In this document: piece by piece, positions 42,716-51,549 of the stretch
How positions within the stretch are numbered: position 1 is the first letter of the stretch
How the letters are laid out: each line of letters starts with the position of its first letter
Assembly: GCA_902812455.1 (NCBI GenBank)
Contig: CADDZH010000018.1
Location: 1-59,639 of the forward strand
DNA: 59,639 bases
Direction of reading: 5' to 3'
From: Chloroflexota bacterium
Lineage (GTDB): Bacteria > Chloroflexota > Ktedonobacteria > Ktedonobacterales > Ktedonobacteraceae
Made by a program: the position numbers and the translations under genes
Notes under the pieces: generated by a model
What the model was told of the DNA's origin: nothing
Seen by the model: the letters and a program-made list of their open reading frames with translations, nothing else
The model's database searches: none

Positions 42716-43546
42716 ATGGAAAACAACATCCCGGCAGAGAAAAAAGCAATTGTAGCCCTTTACAATAGTGTCGCACCGGTCTTTGATAGCACCGGCCCCA
42801 GCATATTTTCATATATCGGAAGGCGGCTTGTAGAAGTGATCGGGATCGCAGAAGGGGCCCAGGTATTAGATATAGCAACGGGACGCGGCGCGAACCTGCT
42901 CCCGGCAGCAGAGAAGGTTGGCCCGCATGGACATGTCACCGGCATTGACCTGGCCGAGACGATGGTACAGGAAACGGCAGCCGATATCCAGCGCAGGAAT
43001 ATACAGAACGCAACCGTGCAACATATGGATGCCGAACATTTGAGCTTCAGCGATGCATCATTCGATGTTGTGCTCTGCGGGTTTGCCATTTTCTGGTTCC
43101 CACATCCCGAACAGGCTGCATCCGAGTGTTTCCGCGTCCTGCGTCCTGGTGGGAAATTCGGGGTGACGGCAGCTCGCAACCTCTCCCCCTTGCAAAAATG
43201 GTATGGTAAGCGGCTCACCGAGTATCACGAGAAGTATCATTTCCCACTCAGGCCAGATGGCCACAGCCTCGATCTCGCTGAAATTCCCGTCCTGCTCGAG
43301 AGAACAGGTTTTATAGGCATACAGGTGCTGCACGAAACCAAGGATTTTGTCTATACCGATGAGCAGGAGTGGTGGGAGTCGCTGTGGACACATGGCCCTC
43401 GTTATTCTCTCGAAAGAATGCCACCAGAGGTACTGGAGGCGTTCAAGTCCGAGGTGTTTGCCAGGCTGGCAATTGAAAAGCAACCAGATGGCATTCACGA
43501 GGAAATGGATATCCAGTATATTATCGGAACAAAAGGAGGGTTATGA
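42716..43546 (+). CDS. Class I SAM-dependent methyltransferase
   Basis: 276 residues. Motif I QVLDIATGRGANLLPAAEKV, acidic motif II in GIDLAETMV, motif post-I HMDAEHLSFSDASFDVVLCG and FRVLRPGGKFGVTAAR are the UbiE/MenG-like order. The C-terminal half (FPLRPDGHSLDLAEIPVLLE) is family-variable. Methylates a small molecule, maybe a quinone or polyketide. The ribosome site is weak. Neighbours give no pathway clue. Confidence 0.9.
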   Translation: MENNIPAEKKAIVALYNSVAPVFDSTGPSIFSYIGRRLVEVIGIAEGAQVLDIATGRGANLLPAAEKVGPHGHVTGIDLAETMVQETAADIQRRNIQNATVQHMDAEHLSFSDASFDVVLCGFAIFWFPHPEQAASECFRVLRPGGKFGVTAARNLSPLQKWYGKRLTEYHEKYHFPLRPDGHSLDLAEIPVLLERTGFIGIQVLHETKDFVYTDEQEWWESLWTHGPRYSLERMPPEVLEAFKSEVFARLAIEKQPDGIHEEMDIQYIIGTKGGL

Positions 43547-43599
43547 GGATACAGGGGGCTGAGGAGAAACGATGGTCGTTATATCGCCTCTGGCCTCCG

Positions 43600-44607
43600 C
43601 TATGCAGCTACAGCCTGCTGAATCACTTCTCCTATGCGTTGTAAGGCCTCCCGGCTTTCCGGCAGGATCGTTCCATAGGCCTGGAAATCATGGTTCATCT
43701 GTTTCCAGACCTCTAAGGTGACGCAAGCCCCTTGCGCCTTCGCCTCGTGGGCAAACGCGAGGATCATATCAATCAGCAGCTCCACATCGCCTGCCTGGAT
43801 GTAGATGGGTGGCAATCCACGAAAATCGGCATGCATAGGAGAAACCAATGGGTTCTGTGCATCAGTTCCCTGACAAAACCACTGAGCCCATTGAACAACC
43901 ATCCGCTGCTCTATCCAATCGTAAGGCTCATTCTCTTTCAGACTCTTATAAGAACTCTCCATATCCGTCCAGGGACAAAGACAGACGGCCAGGGCCGGAA
44001 GTGGCTGCTGTGCGTCACGAAGGGCAAGCAACAGGGCCAGGACCAGGTTTCCTCCCGCCGAATCGCCAGCCACCACAATGTGGTGGGGAGCAATGCCGCG
44101 GCTGATGAGCCAGTGGTAGGCCGCCTGTGCGTCTTCAAGTTGAGCCGGAAAGGGATGTTCGGGCGTCAAGCGGTAGTCGAGAGCGAAGGTTCTGGCCCGG
44201 GCGGCTAAAGCAACAAGCGCAATCAAGTTATCGTGTGCACGGGCCGAGAAGGCATATCCTCCTCCGTGCAGGTAGAGGATCACGGCCTCACCAGCAGCCG
44301 TGCGGGGCACAAACCAGCGCCCCTTCACTGAGGGTGTCTTGACCGCTTCGATCTGCATGCCGGTAAGGGCCGGAGAACGAAACACAAGCGCATCGGTATA
44401 TTCACGCTGCTCGGCAATCGTTGACAAGCCAAAGGCGATGCGCTCCTGCAGCCGTAGGAACATGGTGGCTGTCTCAAACCCCCAGGTCCATCCACTGAGC
44501 CGGGGGCCATGACGTAAGCGGGATAATGTTACCAGGGCACTTGCCCACAGCAACAGCAATACGCTGCGTAAGCGGTAGCTCAGTCTCCCATGCAACTCAA
44601 ATGGCAT
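43600..44607 (-). CDS. Alpha/beta hydrolase, hormone-sensitive-lipase type esterase
   Basis: 335 residues. Oxyanion motif YLHGGGYAFSARAHDN, nucleophile elbow VVAGDSAGGNLVLALL, acid in IYIQAGDVELLIDM and catalytic His in MNHDFQAYG, the usual HSL/bacterial esterase IV order. A hydrophobic stretch near the N-terminus (LRSVLLLLWASALVTL) could anchor it in the membrane. I set ATG at 44607, with GAAAGAG 8 nt before it; longer starts are possible. Third gene behind MarR and MFS genes, 88 nt from the latter. Confidence 0.88.
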   Translation of the reverse strand: MPFELHGRLSYRLRSVLLLLWASALVTLSRLRHGPRLSGWTWGFETATMFLRLQERIAFGLSTIAEQREYTDALVFRSPALTGMQIEAVKTPSVKGRWFVPRTAAGEAVILYLHGGGYAFSARAHDNLIALVALAARARTFALDYRLTPEHPFPAQLEDAQAAYHWLISRGIAPHHIVVAGDSAGGNLVLALLLALRDAQQPLPALAVCLCPWTDMESSYKSLKENEPYDWIEQRMVVQWAQWFCQGTDAQNPLVSPMHADFRGLPPIYIQAGDVELLIDMILAFAHEAKAQGACVTLEVWKQMNHDFQAYGTILPESREALQRIGEVIQQAVAA

Positions 44608-44695
44608 GCTATATACTCTTTCCCAGAGAAGAGTCATATAGTATTCTACTACACAACAGCCTGTGGTACTTGCCCCAGCCCTGCAACCCCCTGAG

Positions 44696-46198
44696 CTACC
44701 GGTGCGATGGTCGCAGCGCTGCCACAATCATAGCCGCGACGCTCAGGGCGAAGGAGACGAAAAAGGCCAGGTGCAGGCCGCTCAGGAAGAGCCGTAGCGC
44801 CGTTGGGAACTGGCTCATGCCGCCACCGTAGATAAACACCTGCATCATGGCCGCCATCGGCACGGAGGCAAGCGCCAGCGGGAAGACGATGGCAATGCTG
44901 AGCATCGAGCCTGTGTTGTTCAGCATACTTAGGATGCCGGCAGCCGCTCCCCGTGTATGCGGCTCTACAGAACTCATGATAGCATTGGTATTTGGTGAGA
45001 CAAAGAAGCCTGAGCCTCCGCCCATAAGAGCCATGAACCCGGCCAGCACCCAGTAAGGCGTTGATGGGCTAATCGTGGTAAGCCCAAGCAATCCCAGAGC
45101 CGAAACGCCCAGGCCGATCGGGGCGAGCAGCCGCGAGCCGACGCGATCCGAGAGACGCCCGCTCATTGGGCCGATAAGCATAAACGCAGCGCCAAAGGGA
45201 GCCAGCAGCAATCCTGCTGTCAGCGGGTCTTTGCCATACGGGCCTTGTAAGAAGAAGATCAGCAGGAACAGCACGGCTCCGCGTGCGATACCGTTCAGCA
45301 GGCCACTGAGATTGGCCAGCGCGAACAGGCGATCGCGGAAGAGCCGGATTTGCATAATCGGCTCTTTGATACGAGGCTCAACTATGATGAATACCAGCGC
45401 GCTTAGAATGCCTATCGCAAGAATGAGATAGATCTGCCATTCGGGAAGCACAGGGAAGGCAAGCAGGGTGAGCGCGAGCAGTATTCCGGTGAGGCCAATT
45501 GTGAGTGTGGCGCTGCCGAACCAGTCGATACGCTGTTGCCTTAGAGGGCGCACAGGTTCGCGCAGCCTCCATGCTCCCCATACAGAGCCAGCAAGGGCCA
45601 GTGGCACATTAAACAGGAAGACCCAGCGCCACGAGAACTCTGTGAGGGCGCCACCAATGATTGGTCCAAGCAGGAAGCCCGCCGCGCCAGCAATCTGGTT
45701 TACCCCCAGGCCAAGCCCAACATGTCCCTTGCGGAAGGCATCGGTCACGATAGCCGTACTGTTCGTGATCAATAAAGCGCCACCGATACCTTGAATGACG
45801 CGCCCCACGATCAGGTCGCCGCCGTGAAACTGCGGCTGAGCGAGACCCGCCACAAGAGAACCAATGGCAAACGCGACATACCCACTAATATAGAGGCGTT
45901 TGCGCCCCCAGATATCGGCCAGCCGGCCAATAACAGGCGTGAGCACCGTCGTGATCAACAAGTAGCCGATCAGTACCCACATGATCGTGAGGAAGGAGAT
46001 GCGCAATTCAGTCAGGATGTTCGGCAAAGCGATCAGCAGCGCCGAGCCTTGAACTGAGGCCAGCAAAGCGCCAACGGTAGTGACTGAGAGAGCCGTCCAC
46101 TGGTAGCCAGCATGTTCGACTTCTGCCGGCTTCTCTACGCCCTGGCTTTGCGAAATATCCACAGGTGTATTTGAAGATGATAAACGAGATGAATTCAT
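44696..46198 (-). CDS. MFS drug transporter, DHA2 type (14 helices)
   Basis: 500 residues. GALLASVQGSALLIALPNIL is helix 1 of the DHA2 group, followed by the A-loop-like GRLADIWGRKRLYISGY, motif C GAAGFLLGPIIGGALTEFSWRW and further helices to a total near 14. Proton-driven efflux of drugs or dyes. It starts 12 nt behind a MarR-family gene, which likely represses it. No other efflux part is needed. Confidence 0.93.
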   Translation of the reverse strand: MNSSRLSSSNTPVDISQSQGVEKPAEVEHAGYQWTALSVTTVGALLASVQGSALLIALPNILTELRISFLTIMWVLIGYLLITTVLTPVIGRLADIWGRKRLYISGYVAFAIGSLVAGLAQPQFHGGDLIVGRVIQGIGGALLITNSTAIVTDAFRKGHVGLGLGVNQIAGAAGFLLGPIIGGALTEFSWRWVFLFNVPLALAGSVWGAWRLREPVRPLRQQRIDWFGSATLTIGLTGILLALTLLAFPVLPEWQIYLILAIGILSALVFIIVEPRIKEPIMQIRLFRDRLFALANLSGLLNGIARGAVLFLLIFFLQGPYGKDPLTAGLLLAPFGAAFMLIGPMSGRLSDRVGSRLLAPIGLGVSALGLLGLTTISPSTPYWVLAGFMALMGGGSGFFVSPNTNAIMSSVEPHTRGAAAGILSMLNNTGSMLSIAIVFPLALASVPMAAMMQVFIYGGGMSQFPTALRLFLSGLHLAFFVSFALSVAAMIVAALRPSHR

Positions 46199-46210
46199 GA
46201 TCAGATTTTC

Positions 46211-46696
46211 CTATACCTCTATAAGATGATAAAGGGCAGGAAGCGCAGCGACAATGCTGGCCCGCTCCTCCTCACTCAATTGTTCCAGGCGTCGTTGCAA
46301 GGAAGCAAGACGAGCGCGATCGAAGACCTCAACAGCTAAGCGCCCCGATTCGGTTGGCCTGACCCAGACAGTGCGCCAGTTTACCTCATCATGGCTGCGC
46401 TCGATATAACCCTGAGCCAGCAGCCGCTTAACCATTGCGGTCGTAGTCGATGGGGCTACGGCAAGGTGGTCAGCCAGTTCTTGCATCGTGCAGGGTCCAT
46501 GCTGGACAAGCACGCGCAGCAGCGATAATTGCCCAGGCGTAGCCCGCAACTCTGTAACCTCGCGCAATCCCGGCTCGGCATCTGTAGCATCCTCTTTTAA
46601 AGGGACATCCGCACTTAACCGCCCCAGCAGCTTAGGGGTGATATCGAGCAGCGCCGCAGCCAGATCAGCATGATGGGATTTTGCTTTGTCCACCAT
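46211..46696 (-). CDS. MarR-family transcriptional regulator
   Basis: 161 residues. Winged helix: TMQELADHLAVAPSTTTAMVKRLLAQGYIERSHDEVNWRTVWVRPTESGRLA. Long end helices form the dimer. I set ATG at 46696, with AAGGA 8 nt upstream; the frame extends six codons to a GTG. The dyad TATCT-N9-AGATA over its -10 box (46721-46739) suggests autorepression. Controls the MFS and perhaps the esterase gene. Confidence 0.92.
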   Translation of the reverse strand: MVDKAKSHHADLAAALLDITPKLLGRLSADVPLKEDATDAEPGLREVTELRATPGQLSLLRVLVQHGPCTMQELADHLAVAPSTTTAMVKRLLAQGYIERSHDEVNWRTVWVRPTESGRLAVEVFDRARLASLQRRLEQLSEEERASIVAALPALYHLIEV

Positions 46697-46720
46697 ATCG
46701 CACATCCTTGTCACTTAGAC

Positions 46721-46739
46721 TATCTAATTATATCAGATA
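46721..46739 (-). promoter_or_regulatory. -10 box with overlapping inverted repeat for the MarR-MFS operon
   Basis: TATCT (46721-46725) and AGATA (46735-46739) are inverted around a minus-strand TATAAT (46732-46727). No good -35 box was found, so the promoter call rests on the -10 and the dyad. Confidence 0.5.
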
Positions 46740-46758
46740 CGAAATGGGAGCCACAAAT

Positions 46759-46828
46759 GTCATGTTTCGCTTCGCTCAACATCTCTGCTGATCGGCTGAG
46801 ATCCTTCGCTACGCTCAGGATGACATGG
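46759..46828. repeat. 70-bp inverted-end repeat, copy A (ATGTCAT...ATGACAT type)
   Basis: TGTCATGTTTCGCTTCGCTC, AACATC, then GATCGGCTGAGATCCTTCGC and TACGCTCAGGATGACATGG. The second copy at 56967-57038 shares ends and middle. The first hairpin has opposite arm order in the two copies (GTTTCGCTTCGCTCAAC here, GTTGAGCGCAGCGAAAC there), so that part is flipped. Widely dispersed repeats of this kind are known in several phyla. Confidence 0.7.
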
Positions 46829-46849
46829 ACGGTAATGATGGTAGATAGA

Positions 46850-47278
46850 TCAAACCAGCTCGATCTTGCCCTCGATCACCGTATCATCATCGTGAACAAG
46901 GAATACCCTGGCGTAGGGAGGCTCTGGATAATATTGGAGGGAGAAAATAATGTAGTAAAGCTTGTTATGTTTGGCCCACTCGATATCGCGCTTGGAGGGA
47001 TAAGCTTCAGAGCAAGGATGGGAGTGATAGTAGGCATACATTTCGCCATCATACTCATCGATATCGTAGGAGATACGCAGCAGGTCTTCGGGGCTGATTT
47101 CGGAGAAGTCATCTGGATGTTCGGCGGCATTGGCAGTCGGGTAGTTTCTGACGAGCTGGCCATTCTTGCTGGCCAGCAGGCCGCAAGCCTCGTTGGGATA
47201 GCCTGCGACCACATGCTCCAGCATTTCTTTATACATCGCTTCAGGAATACGCACGACAAACTGCTCGCCACTTACCAT
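46850..47278 (-). CDS. JAMM/MPN metalloprotease of the sulfur-carrier operon
   Basis: 142 residues. The complete JAMM motif is present: E30 in NEACGLL, H85 and H87 in YHSHP, S95 and D98 in YPSKRD. Bacterial relatives (Mec of Mycobacterium, QbsD of Pseudomonas) cut after the di-Gly end of MoaD/ThiS-like proteins. In this operon it probably trims the carrier with the GGCLG end and/or releases cysteine from carrier-Cys. ATG at 47278 overlaps the CysM stop by 7 nt, so it is translationally coupled and last in the operon. Confidence 0.92.
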   Translation of the reverse strand: MVSGEQFVVRIPEAMYKEMLEHVVAGYPNEACGLLASKNGQLVRNYPTANAAEHPDDFSEISPEDLLRISYDIDEYDGEMYAYYHSHPCSEAYPSKRDIEWAKHNKLYYIIFSLQYYPEPPYARVFLVHDDDTVIEGKIELV

Positions 47279-48207
47279 AGTATCTTTGCTTCCAGGTCTC
47301 CTTCGAATTGAGTAAGATCGCGTGTCCACAAGTCCTCGCTCAGGTACTTCCAGCCGCCGTCCGCGAGGATCACGACGATCTTGCCCCGCTCAAGGCTGTC
47401 TGTCACACGCAAGGCCGCATGGAGGACTGCGCCACTTGATGGCCCGGCAAAAATGCCCTCCTGGTCTTTGAGCTGGCGCGTCCTGCGAATGGCATCAATG
47501 CCCGAAACCAGTATCCTGGCATCGAGCAGCGACTGATCCAGGACAGGAGGTACAAAGCCGTCTTCGAGGCTACGCAACCCCTGCACGCCTTCCCCTTGTA
47601 GCGGCTCGGCAGCCACGATTTTGATGGCCGGATTGTATTCTTTCAGGCGACGAGCGCACCCGGTAAGCGTGCCTCCCGTACCAAGCCCGGCTACGAACGC
47701 ATCCACATCGGGCAGGTCTTTGAGAATTTCCCCTGCCGTCCCCTCGTAATGTGCACGAGGGTTGGCCTCGTTGCCATACTGGTAGAGCATCACGTACCGC
47801 TCGTCGCTTTGAGCCAGTTCCTGTGCCAGCCTGACGGCCCCGTTGCTGCCCAGCTTGCCATCAGAGAAGATGATGTTCGCGCCATAGAGCTCCAGCATCT
47901 GGCGGCGCTCCCGCGTCACATTATCCGGCATCACAGCCGTGAACGGGTAGCCCTTCACACGCGCAATCATCGCCAGCGCAATCCCAGTATTACCGCTGGT
48001 CGGCTCCAGTAGGATAGAGCCAGGGGTCAATTCTCCCCTGGCCTCAGCCTCTTCGATCATCTTCCTGGCAATGCGATCTTTAATGCTGCCGGAAGGATTG
48101 GCTCCTTCCAGCTTGCCAAACACCTGTACACCAGGACGCGGGCTAAAGCTGTGTAGCTCGACCAGCGGCGTATTGCCTATCGTTTCCAGAATGCTGCTAT
48201 AGCGCAT
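47272..48207 (-). CDS. cysM: Cysteine synthase, CysM/CysO-dependent type
   Basis: 311 residues, fold-type II PLP enzyme. PLP lysine K43 in NPSGSIKDR; phosphate and substrate loops PTSGNTGIALAMI and GTGGTLTGCAR. It makes cysteine from an activated serine and a sulfide donor. Its place between a MoaD-like carrier and a JAMM protease makes it likely to use carrier thiocarboxylate rather than free sulfide, as CysM of Mycobacterium tuberculosis does with O-phosphoserine; that is inference. GAGGGG lies 8 nt before the ATG. Confidence 0.93.
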   Translation of the reverse strand: MRYSSILETIGNTPLVELHSFSPRPGVQVFGKLEGANPSGSIKDRIARKMIEEAEARGELTPGSILLEPTSGNTGIALAMIARVKGYPFTAVMPDNVTRERRQMLELYGANIIFSDGKLGSNGAVRLAQELAQSDERYVMLYQYGNEANPRAHYEGTAGEILKDLPDVDAFVAGLGTGGTLTGCARRLKEYNPAIKIVAAEPLQGEGVQGLRSLEDGFVPPVLDQSLLDARILVSGIDAIRRTRQLKDQEGIFAGPSSGAVLHAALRVTDSLERGKIVVILADGGWKYLSEDLWTRDLTQFEGDLEAKILW

Positions 48208-48221
48208 AGATATGCCCCTCG

Positions 48222-48500
48222 CTAGCCGAGGCAGCCTCCTGCCATCGCTGGCAACAGGATCACGGTATCAGCCGGGCCGACACTGGTATCCAGCCCTTGC
48301 AGGTAACGCACATCCTGGTCATTGACATAGATGTTCACAAAGCGACTGAGTCCCTCTTCCGGCTGGATCTGCTCTTTCAGATCCGGGTAGCGGGAGTACA
48401 GGTCTTCCAATACTTCCTGAAGCGTATTGCCCTGGGCACTTACTTGTTTTGAACCACCCGCCGATGCCCGCAAGACGGGTGCAAGACGAACTGTTGCCAT
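48222..48500 (-). CDS. MoaD/ThiS-like sulfur carrier with C-terminal extension GGCLG
   Basis: 92 residues, ubiquitin-like: MATVRLAPVLRASAGGSKQV, NTLQEVLEDLYSRYP, then ILLPAMAGGCLG at the end. The family normally ends at GG, which is adenylated and thiocarboxylated. Here three residues (Cys-Leu-Gly) follow Gly88-Gly89, so a protease must remove them first; the JAMM protein in the same operon fits. AAGGAG precedes the ATG; 12 nt behind the ThiF gene, 14 nt before cysM. Confidence 0.93.
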   Translation of the reverse strand: MATVRLAPVLRASAGGSKQVSAQGNTLQEVLEDLYSRYPDLKEQIQPEEGLSRFVNIYVNDQDVRYLQGLDTSVGPADTVILLPAMAGGCLG

Positions 48501-48512
48501 AATCTATTCTCC

Positions 48513-49700
48513 TTATGCCGGTAAAGCGCACACATCAGCATACGTTGGCAGGTCTTCTGGATGCCCATGCTCTCCACAGGCCGGGCAGTTGGGGTCCCGG
48601 TACAGGCGCAGCTCATTGAACTCACCAACCAGCGCATCGTATGTCAGCAGCCTGCCGACCAGCGGCTCACCGATATCAAGCAGCAGCTTGATCGTTTCGA
48701 CCGCCTGTAACATGCCAATCACGCCTGGAAGCACACCGAGCACACCTGCCTCAGCGCAGCTAGGAGCCAACGCAGCAGGCGGCGGCTCTGGATAGAGGCA
48801 GCGATAGCACGGGCCTTCATATGGTTTGAAAACAGTGAGCTGTCCCTCAAAGCGGAAGACACTCCCATGCACCACAGGCTTCTTGGCAATCAGCGCCGCA
48901 TCATTCAAAAGATAGCGCGTGGGGAAATTATCGGTGCCATCGAGAATCACATCATAGTCGGCAATGATGCGCGCCACGTTGCTTTCGTCCAGGCGCTCGA
49001 TGTAGGTAACGACCTTCACATCTGGATTGAGCGCTTCAATGGTCTCACGTGCTGATTCAGCCTTATACTGGCCCAGCCTGCTGGTATTATGCAGGATCTG
49101 GCGCTGCAAATTGGTTTCGTCTACGACATCGGCATCGATAATACCAATGGTGCCAACTCCGGCTGCCGCCAGGTAATAGGCCGCTGGAGAACCAAGGCCA
49201 CCCGCACCAATGAGCAGAACTTTTGAGTCGAGCAATTTGAGCTGGCCCTGCTCGCCCACTTCTGGAATGAGCAAATGACGGCTATATCGCCTTGACTGGG
49301 CTTCGCTCAGGGTACGCGGCTGTACAAAGGGATAGCCGCTGGCCTTCCACTGGCCATAGCCACCCGCCATCGAGATAGCGCTCTTGTAGCCCATCTGCTG
49401 CAACGTCTGCCCCGCGATGAGTGAACGCACACCACCGGCGCAGTACAGGACGACCGTCTTCGACTTGTCGGGCACAGCCTCTTCAATCTGCAATTCGAGG
49501 AAACCACGAGGAACATGGATAGCGCCAGGAATATGCCCCTCGTCCCATTCATGCTTCTCACGCACATCTACAAGGACAATATCCTGCTGGTCAGGCCCCT
49601 CCTCACGCTGGTGGGTAAGAGCCTCGCGCACCTGCGATGGTGACCATTCCGGTACCCGCTGGCGCGCTTGCCGCATAATCTCACGGGATGCTTCACCCAT
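48513..49700 (-). CDS. moeB: Rhodanese-ThiF/MoeB adenylyl- and sulfurtransferase
   Basis: 395 residues, two domains. Rhodanese (about 20-125) with active Cys87 in YCAGGVRS, then ThiF/MoeB/E1-like domain with ATP loop GAGGLGSP (165-172), DADVVDETNLQRQILH, DGTDNFPTRYLLND and zinc cysteines C298, C301 plus a C-terminal CPAC. It adenylates the carrier C-terminus and, via the rhodanese, passes sulfur to it. Most fused relatives (MoeZ, MOCS3) have rhodanese at the C-terminus; here it is N-terminal. First gene of the operon. Confidence 0.93.
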   Translation of the reverse strand: MGEASREIMRQARQRVPEWSPSQVREALTHQREEGPDQQDIVLVDVREKHEWDEGHIPGAIHVPRGFLELQIEEAVPDKSKTVVLYCAGGVRSLIAGQTLQQMGYKSAISMAGGYGQWKASGYPFVQPRTLSEAQSRRYSRHLLIPEVGEQGQLKLLDSKVLLIGAGGLGSPAAYYLAAAGVGTIGIIDADVVDETNLQRQILHNTSRLGQYKAESARETIEALNPDVKVVTYIERLDESNVARIIADYDVILDGTDNFPTRYLLNDAALIAKKPVVHGSVFRFEGQLTVFKPYEGPCYRCLYPEPPPAALAPSCAEAGVLGVLPGVIGMLQAVETIKLLLDIGEPLVGRLLTYDALVGEFNELRLYRDPNCPACGEHGHPEDLPTYADVCALPA

Positions 49701-49936
49701 AACCGGCTCTCTTTCCTATTCTTGACTATGTTTATCAACTTAATATAAAAACTGCTTAACACAAGAGTACCACGCTGATTTTTTCTCTGTCAAGGGAACG
49801 CGCGATACTTTAATTGGGAGCTATCCTTTTGTTAGGATGTCTAAAAGGGATAACATGGCTAACCAGGAAAATTATTCCAGAGAGCAGGAATTGCGCTATA
49901 ATAGCCCCAGAAACTACAGTAACAGTAAGGAGTACA

Positions 49937-50470
49937 ATGCAGCGCCTGCCCATACTTGAGACCGAACATTTACGATTGGTTCCCTTTACGCTGGATCTGA
50001 TGAAGGCCACGCTTACTGATAAAGCGCGTCTTGCCCAACTGTGCGGCGCTCGTATCCCTGAAGACTGGCCGCAGCCCGATCTTGCCGAGGCGTTACCTGC
50101 TATAGCGCAAGATATGGAAAAGTATCCAGAGCGCGCCTCGTGGGATGGTATCATCATCCATAAAGCAGACAATACGATCATCGGCGATATGGGGCTGATG
50201 AGCGGGCCAAACGAAGAAGGCATCGCCGATGTCGGGTATAGTATCATTCCAGCCTACCGTAATCACGGATATGCAACAGAAATGCTGCGAGAGCTTTTGG
50301 CCTGGGCATTTGAAGAGGCAGGGATCAAGAAGATTACAGCCGATTGCCTTGAGACCAATACCGGGTCGATCCGCGTGCTGGAAAAAGCCGGATTGCATTG
50401 TATAGGACACGACAAGGATTTGCTCAAATGGGAAGTTGATAGAGAGGAGTGGCCTCAGGCGCGAAGGTGA
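49937..50470 (+). CDS. GNAT N-acetyltransferase, RimJ/RimL type
   Basis: 177 residues. ETEHLRLVPFTLDLMKATL at the N-terminus, IGDMGLMSGPNEEGIADVGYSIIPAYRNHGYATEML (acetyl-CoA loop RNHGYA), then TADCLETNTGSIRVLEKAGL, all standard for RimJ/RimL-like enzymes. Acetylates a protein N-terminus or small amine. ATG at 49937 with AAGGAG 4 nt upstream. Divergent from the sulfur operon. 22 nt ahead of the next gene. Confidence 0.92.
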   Translation: MQRLPILETEHLRLVPFTLDLMKATLTDKARLAQLCGARIPEDWPQPDLAEALPAIAQDMEKYPERASWDGIIIHKADNTIIGDMGLMSGPNEEGIADVGYSIIPAYRNHGYATEMLRELLAWAFEEAGIKKITADCLETNTGSIRVLEKAGLHCIGHDKDLLKWEVDREEWPQARR

Positions 50471-50492
50471 TATTGATTGAAAGGATGTAGCA

Positions 50493-51386
50493 ATGACGAA
50501 GCAGATGCCCTTGGAAGATTTTCGTGCCGTCCGTATCGTGTTGGAGGAGGATGATTATGCCCTCTCCTCTGGCACACCGGAGCCACCACTAGCAGATTTA
50601 ATCCCGCAGGACACATGGCGGCATCTCACGGTGTTACCTGATGAAGCGGCTATACGCACCTCGAACCGGCATGGAACACTGCTTGATATTCTCAATCAAC
50701 TCGGCGGCACGTGGTCAGTCTGCGTGGGAGATAGCGAGCATGCTGATCCCGTTGGGCTTGCAATGATCGAGGTGATCAACGAACCAGATGCCTCTCTGTA
50801 CAACATGCTTGTGGGGTTTTACCGCCAGGCAATCGACTCCTTGCGGATCATTCTAGAATCGGTGAGTGTCGGCGCTTATTGTCACCTTACAGGACAAGGA
50901 AATCGTTTACAGCACTGGTTAGATGGAGATGACGAGGTGAAATTCAATGAGGTTGCTACAGGCTTGCATCGCGCCCCGGAAACGAGGCCACTCCATGATT
51001 ATCTCAATCGTATGGTACATTACGGATTCATAGACCAAGCAGATAGTAGTCGGGCGTATCCAGGAGGCTGGGTGCGACAGCTGTATCAAAAGCTCAGCAA
51101 GTATTCACATGGGAGGCCATTATATAACAATGTCGGTCTGTGGGAGAGTAACGGACCCATCTATGCGGGCCGTGCGGTGGCAGTAGTGGCGGGCTTATTC
51201 ATTGAGGCGTTCGTGGCGAGCTATATCATCACCAAACTCTGCCGGCCAGATTTCGAACTGCCCGCAGAAGCACGAGAGGTGTTCGAAGCAGATGTCATCC
51301 ATCTGCCTGCCTGGGCAAAAGTTTCTAAGGCAGCAGGGCAGGCCTATCGGTTTGTTTTCGGTAGTCCGCTTCGTATTAGGGGTTAG
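50493..51386 (+). CDS. Helical protein of unknown function
   Basis: 297 residues, mostly helical. The centre has AIDSLRIILESVSVGAYCHL and later LYQKLSKYSHGRPLYNNV; the LSKYxHG turn is frequent in HEPN-like and other helical proteins encoded near defence genes, but I cannot name a family. A hydrophobic helix near 225-245 (AVAVVAGLFIEAFVASYII) could sit in the membrane or be buried. AAGGA lies before the ATG. Starts the run of unfamiliar genes 50493-55567. Confidence 0.72.
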   Translation: MTKQMPLEDFRAVRIVLEEDDYALSSGTPEPPLADLIPQDTWRHLTVLPDEAAIRTSNRHGTLLDILNQLGGTWSVCVGDSEHADPVGLAMIEVINEPDASLYNMLVGFYRQAIDSLRIILESVSVGAYCHLTGQGNRLQHWLDGDDEVKFNEVATGLHRAPETRPLHDYLNRMVHYGFIDQADSSRAYPGGWVRQLYQKLSKYSHGRPLYNNVGLWESNGPIYAGRAVAVVAGLFIEAFVASYIITKLCRPDFELPAEAREVFEADVIHLPAWAKVSKAAGQAYRFVFGSPLRIRG

Positions 51387-51549
51387 CTGACCTCGTCTTT
51401 CATCTGTTGATTAGTTGGGTGTTCTTTTGAAATCGGTTCCCTAATATCAGAAATTTTCAAAATCCGGTTCAGATAATAGGAAAAAACCATCGTTATATTG
51501 AACCATTTCTAGTAGAGAAGAGGCGTGCGTATCAAGGGGCTAGTTCGTA

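Noticed and set aside
42585..42878. 97-codon minus-strand frame
   Set aside because: Overlaps the methyltransferase start antisense and has no support.
49701..49800. Possible promoter and dyad upstream of the sulfur operon
   Set aside because: TTGACA with a poor -10 (TACTCT, 18-bp spacer) and only a 4-bp inverted repeat; too weak to list.
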